From the NCBI GenBank assembly GCA_033980235.1, contig CM067067.1, positions 33,986,451-34,050,450 of the forward strand: a stretch of DNA of 64,000 nt. The letters run 5' to 3'. The notes beneath the pieces are model-generated. The model was not told the origin of the DNA. It ran no database searches and was given only the letters and a program-made list of their open reading frames with translations. The DNA is from Diadema setosum (lineage: Eukaryota; Echinodermata; Echinoidea; Diadematoida; Diadematidae). Numbering within the stretch: position 1 is the stretch's first letter; every line of letters starts with the position of its first letter. This document shows, piece by piece, positions 61,701 to 64,000 of this stretch. A program made the translations under genes and the position numbers.

Positions 61701-62197
61701 ATGTCATCAGCGGCTAGATCCCATATTCCTGTTTTTATTAGTCGAATCAATGATCTCTATGGAGATCAGTGGGTCGAACTTGTTCTCATCTGTTATATTT
61801 CTATGAATGCACACATGCTTTTGATTGATATCTTTCTCATTTATGCTTTCCAGCAAAGCAAGGCCCGTTAGCTCATTCTTTGACAATGTTTTACATAAAC
61901 AATAATGACAGATAATACCGTCATTATTTAGCTGATCATCAGTGTAAATGGTGGTATTCCTATCAACCTGTACCGTGGCATTGCATATAATACTACTGTT
62001 TTGTCATTAACTTTGTTTGTTTGTTTTTTCTTTCTTGCTCCCTGCAAACCTCCAGGTTGGCACGCCTCGGTACATGTCCCCCGAAGCCTTGGAGTGTAAG
62101 GTCAACCTACAGGACATCGAGTCGTTCAAACAGATGGACCAGTACGCCCTGGCGCTCATCCTCTGGGAGATCGCATCCAGATGTACCGTCCTGGCAG
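1035..62197 (+). CDS. TGFBR2: TGF-beta receptor type II, five exons, 3' end outside window
   Basis: Type II serine/threonine kinase receptor of the plasma membrane. It binds TGF-beta ligand and phosphorylates the GS domain of the type I receptor, which starts Smad signalling. The join is 1035-1062, 51204-51451, 52355-52532, 53350-54185 and 62056-62197. It gives 477 complete codons, and about 100 more are expected downstream (human protein about 567 aa). Domains: signal peptide 1 to about 25; ectodomain 28-116 with 12 cysteines ending in the CX4CN motif (C110-C115-N116); stalk; transmembrane helix about 169-192; kinase from about 253. Visible catalytic residues are the glycine loop 257-264, K283, E296, HRD D391 with N396, and DFG D409. 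The LANSGQ-VGT activation segment and DIESFKQ stretch mark it as TGFBR2 rather than an activin or BMP type II receptor. Exon 1 is less certain than the others. Confidence 0.93.
1063..4860. other. intronic DNA, no gene seen
   Basis: No coding region or recognisable element. It holds a 20-base G run at 1800-1819, T-rich runs near 1975-1988, a C-rich tract around 3344-3367 after CTC repeats, an A/C trinucleotide patch at about 3838-3880 and a G run at about 4609-4622. Short open frames here have no recognisable motif. Confidence 0.6.
4861..4924. repeat. 10-bp minisatellite, six copies
   Basis: The unit TCAATTCAGT repeats six times without error at 4861-4920 and starts to decay immediately after. 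It is related to the TTCAA-type pentanucleotide tracts elsewhere in the window. Confidence 0.9.
4925..8180. other. intronic DNA, no gene seen
   Basis: No gene recognised. It includes a TGACGTCA CRE-type palindrome at 5247-5254 next to a CACGTG E-box at 5259-5264, a GA dinucleotide run at about 6274-6302, T runs at about 7770-7786, and a 20-base direct duplication (aggcttaaagattcataaga) at about 7847 and 7879. Confidence 0.55.
8181..8341. mobile_element. palindromic miniature element (foldback MITE)
   Basis: Two arms of about 70 bases are inverted copies of one another. Both outer ends read CAAATAGTG-type sequence, and both arms carry GTGCAATGG followed by ACGAGATTTCGCAC with few mismatches. 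The arms meet around 8250-8265. No coding capacity. Confidence 0.7.
8342..8785. repeat. region bounded by a second inverted repeat pair
   Basis: The sequence just right of the palindrome (about 8346-8368, ATACATCGTCCAAGTAGATC) returns in inverted form at about 8755-8775. This suggests a larger element enclosing the palindrome or a nested insertion. The frame at 8407-8787 begins like a signal peptide but then becomes low-complexity and repeat-like, so it is not called as a gene. Confidence 0.45.
8786..11554. other. intronic DNA, no gene seen
   Basis: No recognisable gene or complete transposon. Contains a G run at about 9567-9590, an A run near 9963 and pyrimidine-rich low-complexity DNA at about 10560-10740. 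Open frames of 70-130 codons here have no recognisable domains. Confidence 0.55.
11555..12511. mobile_element. TTAA-flanked piggyBac-type MITE
   Basis: TTAA at 11555-11558 and at 12508-12511 flank inverted ends. The left end begins CCCTATACAGCCC and the right end, read inward on the other strand, begins CCCTATAAAGCCC. A second inverted block with GCACATTGTGCCCCCC lies just inside both ends, next to G or C runs. TTAA target duplication and CCCT-starting termini are features of piggyBac transposons. The interior of about 900 bp has no transposase frame, so the element is non-autonomous. Confidence 0.75.
12495..12597. repeat. tandem triplication of the MITE right end
   Basis: The segment containing GGGCTTTATAGGGTTAAACAAT occurs three times, separated by GCCGC plus C runs of different length. 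The first copy is the true right end of the TTAA element. The others look like replication-slippage or rearrangement copies. Confidence 0.8.
12598..15076. other. intronic DNA with one GC-rich patch, no gene seen
   Basis: No gene recognised. CATAAGAAACC occurs three times around 12769-12811. An E2F-type site (TTGGCGGGAA) lies at about 13854. The patch at about 14650-14880 is clearly richer in G+C than its surroundings, but no open frame there resembles a known protein. A regulatory or old transposon origin is possible. Confidence 0.5.
15077..15080. repeat. target-site duplication (left), GTGT
   Basis: The four bases before the left LTR are repeated immediately after the right LTR at 20982-20985. 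Four- to six-base duplications are usual for Ty3/gypsy integrases. Confidence 0.7.
15081..16225 (+). repeat. 5' LTR
   Basis: Begins TGTCAC and ends GTAACA (TG...CA). A TATATAA box lies at 15536-15542 and an AATAAA polyadenylation signal at 16155-16160. An imperfect tandem duplication of about 53 bp (GACCAGAT...GGAGAA...TTCTACATG) lies at about 15161-15271, in the U3 region where enhancer repeats are common. Confidence 0.95.
16230..16247 (+). other. primer-binding site, proline-tRNA-like
   Basis: Four bases after the LTR, TGGGGGCTTGTCCGGGA is complementary to the 3' end of a proline tRNA, with one substitution compared with the well-known gammaretroviral Pro site. It would prime minus-strand DNA synthesis. 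Confidence 0.75.
16364..19507 (+). CDS. Gag-protease-integrase polyprotein of LTR retrotransposon
   Basis: 1047 aa, uninterrupted, from the first in-frame ATG (16364; an alternative is 16379). Order: short helical N-terminal module (about 15-60); charged coiled coil (about 82-130); Ty3-type capsid whose C-terminal part (about 224-312) resembles the vertebrate SCAN domain; CCHC zinc knuckle C369-C372-H377-C382; retropepsin with DTGA at 459-462; integrase zinc-binding region (H699, H706, C736, C739); catalytic core D770-D829-E865 with 35 residues between the last two; GPY motif at 1003-1005. All key residues look intact. There is no RT palm motif and no RNase H. In Gmr1-like elements RT follows integrase, so the protein stops exactly where RT would begin. 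No envelope gene. Confidence 0.92.
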   Translation: MSISTMDVQAFVQRTDLSLKDLQRLRKCDLTAIAQHLNVDVPQGVRKAEILDLVAGHMELKEEIDTSDQTQISDQTRLELAKLEMKERERARELEMEKEKMRLEIEREIEMKKLEVEQQLKLREMELTHAQTVGNRERAPPEFDLAKNIRLVPKFEENRVDAYFVSFEKVANSLNWPQEFWPLLLQSVFVGKAADVYSSLSEEQSRDYATVKKAVLNAYELVPEAYRHKFRNSYRKPGQTHVEFAREKEMMFDRWYRSLKVEQDFDNLREVVLLEEFKKSVAFSVRSHLDDHKVTSLHKAALMADEYELTHRNDNRPPFRNFSGNKRDKNQLSNPKNAGSEKGTSSETSSAPKPQSDKGSSTSANVIKCFHCNKTGHVKSQCWKLQNKTKKDMGFVMSKSVLPENSVPFSETQAIESRSPKFKDRTKQVDESYRSFLFDGEVTPCTSGEAGKPVVILRDTGASQSLMVDGGMTFPPDSAVNAKVLIQTVDGSYMSVPLYRVDLKCDLVSGPVTVGVVPELPMAGIDFLLGNDLAGDKVVASPVVSDKPVVVAETEQLQEEFPGIFPDCVVTRSQARRAVQDDADSVDVEENSGVWLAETFFKDLNDGVAVLGSKANSDGLFSKSSLVEAQQADSELKGLSQTACSEAEAEKVPECYYVKDGILMRKWRPPHRPADEDWTVVRRVVVPPCYRGEILRIAHELPVGGHLGVRKTKDRIMRHFYWPGLNVDVAEFCKTCHTCQVAGKPQHSVKPAPLIPIPAFEEPFSRVLVDCVGPLPRTRSGHKYLLTIMDMSTRFPEAIPLRNITAKTVVDALVQFFTRYGLPKEVQSDQGSNFMSGIFQEVMYRLGVKQLKSSAYHPQSQGALERYHQTLKTMIRAFCEEYPEDWDKGIPFLLFATRDSPNESTGFSPFELVYGHEVRGPLKLIKEKFMTEDDEVHLLDYVSKFRERLSKACEVAREHLKVSQDSMKRKADKNARARTFKPGDKVLVLLPIQGDPLKAKFSGPYCVKKKLNDVNYVISTPDRHKEQRMCHVNMLKECYDRKSVGVT
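19508..19836 (+). other. retroelement 3' untranslated segment (site of missing RT/RNase H)
   Basis: 329 bases between the polyprotein stop and the 3' LTR. No open frame resembles reverse transcriptase. It holds the stem-loop at 19788-19821 and a short purine-rich tract GGGGGATGG (19828-19836) abutting the LTR, which probably serves as the plus-strand primer. Confidence 0.7.
19788..19821 (+). other. RNA stem-loop with UACG tetraloop before the 3' LTR
   Basis: A 15-bp stem with one C-C mismatch closes on a C(TACG)G loop at 19803-19806, the UNCG class of very stable RNA tetraloops. It ends 15 bases before the 3' LTR. A role in export, packaging or RNA stability is possible but not shown. Confidence 0.7.
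19837..20981 (+). repeat. 3' LTR
   Basis: Same length as the 5' LTR at a constant offset of 4756. TATATAA lies at 20292-20298 and AATAAA at 20911-20916. It ends TAACA and is followed by GTGT. The only difference seen from the 5' LTR is G at 20271. Confidence 0.95.
20982..22614. other. intronic DNA with AATTT pentanucleotide tract
   Basis: GTGT at 20982-20985 is the right target duplication. No gene recognised beyond it. A TG run lies at about 21866-21882, a G run at about 21944-21953 and an (AATTT)-type tract at about 22137-22240. Confidence 0.6.
22615..23519 (+). mobile_element. non-autonomous Helitron-like element A with tandem core
   Basis: 5' hairpin 22615-22646: stem ATACCCCC/GGGGGTAT, inner stem CAAAC/GTTTG, loop GAA. 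A GGTCGGGC array follows (about 22657-22745), then about four tandem units of about 160 bp, each with a TTGCCATGGTAAC block. GGCGGGGGTAT at 23482-23492 is the exact complement of the first 11 bases. The terminal hairpin is GTCGC-TGTA-GCGAC (23498-23511), followed by ATTTCTAG and a T. A hairpin just before CTAG and insertion before T are Helitron features; the subterminal inverted repeat resembles the Helentron/HINE subgroup. No helicase gene. Confidence 0.7.
23520..25911. other. intronic DNA, no gene seen
   Basis: Contains an A run at about 24000-24016 and a GT run at about 24045-24063. A LINE-tail-like fragment lies at about 24292-24360 (TTCAATTCAATTC then T-rich sequence). T runs occur near 25268. 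No recognisable coding exon. Confidence 0.55.
25912..26450. mobile_element. palindromic MITE, family P1 copy 1
   Basis: The two arms of about 150 bases are inverted copies: the left has AAATGTGGATTGAGT, GAGCACATCAGTGAAAGTTT and AAAATCGGACAAT, and the right has their complements in reverse order. The middle of about 240 bp matches copy 2 at 31733-32332. No coding capacity. The outermost bases seem degraded, so no TTAA duplication is visible. Confidence 0.75.
26451..29222. other. intronic DNA with GT tract and GC-rich segment
   Basis: No gene recognised. GT runs lie at about 27400-27485. A C tract at about 27766-27781 is followed by the E-box hairpin at 27803-27824 and a GC-rich stretch to about 27970. 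A runs lie at about 28640 and 28780. Confidence 0.5.
27803..27824. promoter_or_regulatory. paired inverted E-boxes (CAGGTGA...TCACCTG)
   Basis: CAGGTGA and TCACCTG are separated by eight bases (CTTCGGCT) and form a perfect 7-bp inverted repeat. Bipartite CAGGTG/CACCTG sites are the known binding format of ZEB and Snail family repressors. The site lies within a GC-rich part of intron 1. Function is inferred from the motif only. Confidence 0.35.
29223..29505. mobile_element. foldback element built of a degenerate 16-mer, 9-bp target duplication
   Basis: GTAAGTCCG occurs at 29223-29231 and 29497-29505. Between them lies an inverted-repeat element whose ends share CGTTATTCCGAAGG within about 24 bases. 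The interior is made almost wholly of CGTTATTCCGAAGGTT-type units, in one orientation on the left half and the other on the right. A 9-bp duplication fits Mutator-like transposons. No coding capacity. Confidence 0.7.
29506..31732. other. intronic DNA, no gene seen
   Basis: Purine-rich stretch at about 30060-30240 with GGA repeats. An E2F-like TTTCCCGCC lies at about 30484. A and T runs are present. Open frames of up to about 120 codons (for example 30527-30883 +) have no recognisable motifs. Confidence 0.5.
31733..32332. mobile_element. palindromic TTAA MITE, family P1 copy 2
   Basis: TTAA at 31733-31736 and 32329-32332 bounds inverted ends (AGAAGAATGGAACCC and AGGGGAATGAAACCC read inward). 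The arms and centre match copy 1 at 25912-26450, including AAAATCGG and AGTTATGAATTTTTAAAG. An A-rich insertion sits inside. No transposase. Confidence 0.75.
32333..33007. other. intronic DNA with long A run
   Basis: No gene recognised. A run of 33 A lies at 32913-32945. It could be a retroposon tail, but no body with RNA-polymerase-III boxes was recognised next to it. Confidence 0.5.
33008..34378 (+). mobile_element. non-autonomous Helitron-like element B with tandem core
   Basis: Same layout as element A. 5' hairpin of 32 nt at 33008-33039 with stem ATGCCTCC/GGAGGCAT and a GAA loop; CCGT/TCCG tetranucleotide array at about 33055-33147; tandem units of about 140-165 bp rich in AAAGGTCA blocks, decaying toward the right; GGCGGAGGCAT at 34331-34341, complementary to the first 11 bases. 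The hairpin GTCGC-CAAA-GCGAC at 34357-34370 is followed by ATTTCTAG and a T. It shares ACCAGTCGC and GCGACATTTCTAG with element A although the bodies differ. No helicase gene. Confidence 0.7.
34379..35737. other. intronic DNA, no gene or element recognised
   Basis: Ordinary AT-rich sequence. I see no supported exon, RNA gene or complete transposon on either strand. Confidence 0.5.
35738..36103 (-). mobile_element. MITE family P3, copy A
   Basis: The reverse complement of this segment matches copy B at 45091-45449 over its whole length, including GGGAGCAGTGATTT near one end, AACCGTA..TACGGTT-type sequence in the middle and GTTTCTATCCCTAA. The TTAA ends have decayed to CTAA and TTGA, so this is an older copy. 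Confidence 0.75.
36104..38460. other. intronic DNA with possible regulatory segment
   Basis: Contains the CRE/CCAAT cluster described separately. TTGGCGGGAA (E2F-type) lies at about 37995. No gene recognised. Confidence 0.5.
36590..36860 (+). promoter_or_regulatory. GC-rich segment with CRE and CCAAT boxes
   Basis: A locally GC-rich patch holds a perfect CRE palindrome TGACGTCA (36741-36748), CCGCCCCC just after it and an inverted CCAAT box (36767-36771) 19 bases further on. This is a promoter-like cluster. It could be an intronic enhancer or an alternative promoter. Inference from motifs and composition only. Confidence 0.35.
38461..38524. repeat. GATT tetranucleotide microsatellite
   Basis: Nearly perfect (GATT)n with one interruption (GGTT) at about 38476. 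Confidence 0.95.
38525..38992. other. intronic spacer
   Basis: Holds a pyrimidine-rich run at about 38850-38940. Nothing else recognised. Confidence 0.5.
38993..39247. mobile_element. 255-bp MITE with about 40-bp inverted ends
   Basis: The left end (ATATGAAGAGTTTGTTTGC, then AAAAACCGATAAGTCCAT) returns as its reverse complement at 39205-39247 with very few mismatches. The open frame across it is a by-product of the inverted ends and has no known domain. Confidence 0.75.
39248..39990. other. intronic spacer
   Basis: CRE-type TGACGTCAC followed by a second CGTGACGC at about 39556-39575; T and TA runs at about 39655-39735. No gene recognised. Confidence 0.5.
39991..40128. repeat. 23-bp minisatellite, six copies
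   Basis: AGCTCC recurs with a strict 23-base period, with units starting at 39991, 40014, 40037, 40060, 40083 and 40106. Each unit reads roughly GAGCTCC-NNNNN-GGAGAC and contains a small GCTCC/GGAG(A) inverted pair. Confidence 0.9.
40129..45090. other. intronic DNA with microsatellites and a LINE-tail-like fragment
   Basis: GT-rich 40664-40700; (ATAC)n about 40738-40782; (GT)n about 43569-43628 and 43972-43991. From about 44005, an (AATTTC)-type start then TTTATTTTCAT sequence resembles the antisense LINE tails described elsewhere. The 162-codon open frame at 41511-41999 (+) has no recognisable domain, signal or splice context and is not called as a gene. Confidence 0.5.
45091..45449 (+). 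mobile_element. TTAA MITE family P3, copy B
   Basis: TTAA at 45091-45094 and 45446-45449. The inverted ends are TTAAAGGTCCAGTTTACC and TTAAAGGCATAATTTACC read inward. It matches copy A (35738-36103) in opposite orientation. No coding capacity. Confidence 0.8.
45480..45793. mobile_element. MITE with GG(T/C)C(C/T)TGTTT ends
   Basis: The left end reads GGTCCTGTTTTATAAAAC and the right end, read inward on the other strand, reads GGCCTTGTTTCATAAAG. Further in, both arms carry CGTAA and GACTTTACGAACGAC. About 314 bp, no coding capacity, superfamily not determined. Confidence 0.65.
45794..47088. other. intronic DNA with GT microsatellite
   Basis: ATT run at about 45987-46010, (GT)n at about 46481-46547. 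No gene recognised. Confidence 0.6.
47089..47394. repeat. ATT/ATC trinucleotide array, about 300 bp
   Basis: A long mixed (ATT)n/(ATC)n array that switches to (GAT)n near its right end at about 47341-47368. It gives long open frames of Ile, Asn/Asp or Ser/Leu in several frames, which are artefacts. Confidence 0.95.
47395..47891. other. intronic spacer
   Basis: AT-rich, nothing recognised. Confidence 0.5.
47892..48261. mobile_element. TTAA MITE family P2
   Basis: TTAA at 47892-47895 and 48258-48261, with inverted ends AGGGATG and, read inward from the right, AGGGATG. Internal arms are also inverted: TTCTAAGAGGAAT...TTTGAAATGGC against GCCATTTCAAA...ATTCCTCTTAGAA. No coding capacity. Confidence 0.75.
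48262..51203. other. end of proposed intron 1
   Basis: G run at about 49020-49037, (AT)n at about 49672-49702, T runs. The hydrophobic frame ending at 48947 before a GTGAGA donor was considered as a first exon and set aside (see rejected list). It ends with TTTTCTCAAACCCACAGCAG, a tandem splice acceptor. Confidence 0.55.
51204..51451 (+). CDS. TGFBR2: TGFBR2 exon 2: end of signal peptide and cysteine-rich ligand-binding domain
   Basis: 248 bases, entering in phase 1 and leaving in phase 0, with donor GTGGGA. It encodes residues 11-92: hydrophobic [10 protein letters not shown], then the ectodomain with cysteines 28, 31, 39, 44, 49, 55, 59, 77 and 91. Two N-glycosylation sequons are visible, N48-C-T and N79-D-T. 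GC content is far higher than in the flanking introns, as in the other exons of this gene. Confidence 0.93.
51452..52354 (+). other. TGFBR2 intron 2
   Basis: 903 bases, GT...CAG. Starts with an AATTC/AATTT pentanucleotide tract at about 51480-51660, followed by a LINE-tail-like fragment (TTTATTTTCACTTT...). Ends in a pyrimidine tract. Confidence 0.9.
52355..52532 (+). CDS. TGFBR2: TGFBR2 exon 3: end of ectodomain and stalk
   Basis: 178 bases, phase 0 in and phase 1 out, donor GTAGCG. It encodes residues 93-151. Cysteines 108, 110 and 115 include the CX4CN motif (CVSDRCN) that closes the three-finger fold of TGF-beta superfamily receptors. With exon 2 the ectodomain has 12 cysteines, matching the six disulfides known for TGFBR2. 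A Pro/Thr-rich juxtamembrane stalk follows. Confidence 0.93.
52533..53349 (+). other. TGFBR2 intron 3
   Basis: 817 bases. A (GT)n(AT)n block of about 85 bases (about 52656-52745) begins some 125 bases after the donor. The acceptor CGTTCACAG precedes exon 4. Confidence 0.9.
53350..54185 (+). CDS. TGFBR2: TGFBR2 exon 4: transmembrane helix and most of kinase
   Basis: 836 bases; the split codon gives D152, and it ends in phase 0 at GGA-CAG before donor GTAAAT. It encodes residues 153-430: hydrophobic helix at about 169-192; acidic Ser/Thr-rich juxtamembrane segment; kinase with GKGRFGAV (257-264), VAVK (K283), E296 in helix C, HRDLKSSN (H389-N396) and DFG (409-411). It ends with LANSGQ in the activation segment. 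The 18-residue spacing from the HRD Asp to the DFG Asp matches the family. All catalytic residues are present, so the kinase should be active. Confidence 0.97.
58043..58202. mobile_element. foldback element with about 45-base arms
   Basis: The left arm (58043-58087: GAGACCGACACCCACGAATC, then GCCCATGGGTTCGACACT) returns inverted at 58158-58202. The inner end of the right arm, GTGTCGAACTCATGGGCC, is duplicated in tandem at about 58136-58153. No coding capacity. Confidence 0.7.
61172..61560 (-). repeat. two LINE-like 3' tails in antisense orientation
   Basis: At about 61172 (AGATTCAAGATTCAA then ATTTATTTTCATTTCC) and again at about 61424 (TCAATTCAATTCAATTC then ATTTATTTTTCATTCTC). Read on the minus strand, each ends in GAAAATAAAT followed by a short TTGAA-type microsatellite, as in CR1/L2-type LINE or SINE tails. 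Family assignment is inference. Confidence 0.5.
62056..62197 (+). CDS. TGFBR2: TGFBR2 exon 5: end of activation segment to helix F
   Basis: 142 bases, phase 0 in and phase 1 out, acceptor CCTCCAG, donor GTTTGT. It encodes residues 431-477 and continues the kinase directly from LANSGQ with [10 protein letters not shown] (the APE-equivalent glutamate is E440), then [22 protein letters not shown] with the helix F aspartate D458. The last full residues, SRCTVLA, lead to a split Gly codon. The rest of the C-lobe (helices G-I) and the tail must lie beyond 64000. Confidence 0.95.
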
Positions 62198-64000
62198 GTT
62201 TGTGTGCACCTTCTCCCCTTTCGTTTTGTCTCCCCCCCCCTTTTTTTTTGGTCTCCTTTCGATGTCCTTAATATAACATCTACATGTGATTTCCATTTTT
62301 GTCTCCTCTCATCTACCAATTATTTGTTAGTCGATGGTTTCTTCTATACCCCCTTCCTTCACTACGTTCCATCTCTATTTCTTATGTTTGTATAACTTCT
62401 TCCCAGTTACCTTGAAGCGACGGAGTACAGTTTTGCTCTGAATCCCCGTCGTACCATTTACAATGCATGGCGGAAATCTCCATGCACATTCAATATAGTT
62501 ATAGTTTCAATAGTTTAGTTATTTCCATAAAAAAATACATGATACACAGTGGTACATATGTCAATATGACTTTCATCCAACTGGAAAGGACAGTTCATTG
62601 AACACAATGTAAAATACATGCCCGAATGGTATAACAACAACAAAAAAAAAGAACAATGCACACTTTGCCATATTAACAGAAAAAAGAAGAAGTAATCATA
62701 ACGATGGAGAAGATTGTTCCACTAAAAATCCAAGCTTGTAGGATATGGAACACCGGAATGAAAACAACAGCAACACCAACATACCAATAAATGTATTTAT
62801 ATTCAATTCATCTATGTACCACTGTGCATTAATCATCGATATATGATGTGGATTTAATACAAGCATACTATCAAAAATACTTATTTTAGAATGCAAATGA
62901 AATATATTGTATTATAACATGGAAATTTTACGGCACAGACACGATTCATGGATCTTGTCCTCCCACCCCCATCACCCCAACGCACATGCATTCTCTCCAC
63001 ACGATGTCGAGCAGGTGGAGGGATAGAAAGTTTTTTTTTTTTTCTTTTCTTATTTTGGACTCCCTGCCATATTTCCATCACCTCCATACACACCCAATTA
63101 TGCTTGTGGCTGACGAATGTCATGATTTCCAGCAGTGCGTGATTTTGATGAAAACAGTATTTCAGGGCATGCATATGCGCAGAAGAGGAACGAAGGGGGA
63201 AATCCCTGGAACGGGTGTTAATTTCTTTGGAGTGACTCACTTCACCTTTCCTGATTTTTTACAGCTTTTCTGGTTTCTAGGAGAGGTGAAAAAAATAAAA
63301 CTCGAAAGTTCACTAATTGCTTATCACACTCGTCATCGCAGATCACCCTGGAAACGAAACAGTTTTTTTTTTCCGTGATTCATGAAAGACCATGAAGTTT
63401 TCTGACATTTAATAGCCTGGAATGGCATTTGATATCAATCGATCAGCTGGTACTGATTGAAGAAAATATCAAGATTTCCCGGGGTAGTGACCCGATTTTC
63501 TATTTATTCTTTATATATTTTTTGTAACATTTAAAAATCTGGTAAAGGACTTTTATTTTTCATTTCTTATTCTATCATTATTATTATCATTACTTTTTTC
63601 TGAGGGGGGGGGGGGGGGAGGGGGATCGCCTATAAAACTGTGCCTGGCACACATTTCGAAACCCACTCAGGAAAAAGGAAGGGGTGGGGAAGGGGGACAC
63701 CAAAGTCCCGCCAAAGATGTGATAAGCGCAACATGTGTACTGCCCTCTATCAGAACCAATATGCGTCACACAAGGCACACAGGCACTTTTGATATTAATG
63801 CCTGAATGAACCAGTCGCTCGAGGCATGCAGCATGTCCTGAAGCTTAGCTTTCAGCACCTAAAGTCAGAGAAAAGTGTCAGGAAGAGAAAATCTGTTTTT
63901 AGCAGTAAGTTTTGTCTCTTGACAAAACATTTCAAGAGAATATAAGTCTGAAAAGGAGTTCATTTAACATATTGATAAAAGGAAATGAGGAATTCATCAT
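62198..64000 (+). other. TGFBR2 intron 5, incomplete
   Basis: No further kinase exon is visible to the window end. Contains a LINE-tail-like fragment at about 62513-62660, T runs at about 63030, and a G run at about 63604-63625. Purine- and pyrimidine-rich low-complexity DNA elsewhere. Confidence 0.7.

Larger units (their letters stand above)
54186..62055 (+). other. TGFBR2 intron 4 (7.9 kb)
   Basis: Contains A and C runs at about 55338-55370 and 56210-56230, a poly(A)-rich stretch at about 56333-56367, (ACAAAAAAT)-type repeats at about 56470-56545, the foldback element at 58043-58202, and LINE-tail-like fragments at about 56180, 58277-58440, 61172-61380 and 61424-61560. No other exon supported. 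Confidence 0.9.

Overview
The window is eukaryotic: AT-rich, with widely spaced exons, GT-AG introns and dense repeats. It reads as a marine invertebrate deuterostome, most likely an echinoderm. The reasons are a chordate-like TGF-beta type II receptor, many small palindromic elements carrying TTAA ends, and over-representation of the palindrome TAGGCCTA. The species assignment is inference.

One host gene can be supported, on the + strand: TGFBR2, the TGF-beta receptor type II serine/threonine kinase. Four exons are clear: 51204-51451 (cysteine-rich ligand-binding domain), 52355-52532 (end of that domain and the stalk), 53350-54185 (transmembrane helix and most of the kinase) and 62056-62197 (activation-segment end to helix F). 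All splice phases agree. The best candidate first coding exon is 1035-1062, about 50 kb upstream. It has a strong Kozak context, a GTGAGT donor, the right phase and a CpG-rich promoter-like stretch before it, and its nine residues complete a good signal peptide. If this is right, almost the whole window is TGFBR2 and intron 1 is about 50 kb. The last exons lie beyond base 64000.

Intron 1 is full of mobile elements. The largest is a nearly pristine LTR retrotransposon (15081-20981): two 1145-bp LTRs with one difference seen, a 4-bp target duplication, a proline-tRNA-like primer site and one intact gag-protease-integrase ORF. It has no reverse transcriptase or RNase H. The gag resembles the SCAN-related capsid of Gmr1-like Ty3 elements, in which RT normally follows integrase.

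Two non-autonomous Helitron-like elements (22615-23519 and 33008-34378) share a layout: a 32-nt 5' hairpin, a GC-rich tetranucleotide array, tandem units of about 160 bp, a distal inverted copy of the 5' end, and a hairpin followed by ATTTCTAG. Their terminal repeats differ at two positions, and the differences compensate on every arm.

The rest of the non-coding DNA holds at least four families of TTAA-ended miniature transposons, other foldback elements, a 9-bp-TSD palindromic element, antisense LINE-like 3' tails, minisatellites, microsatellites and long G/C homopolymers. No tRNA, rRNA or second host gene was recognised.
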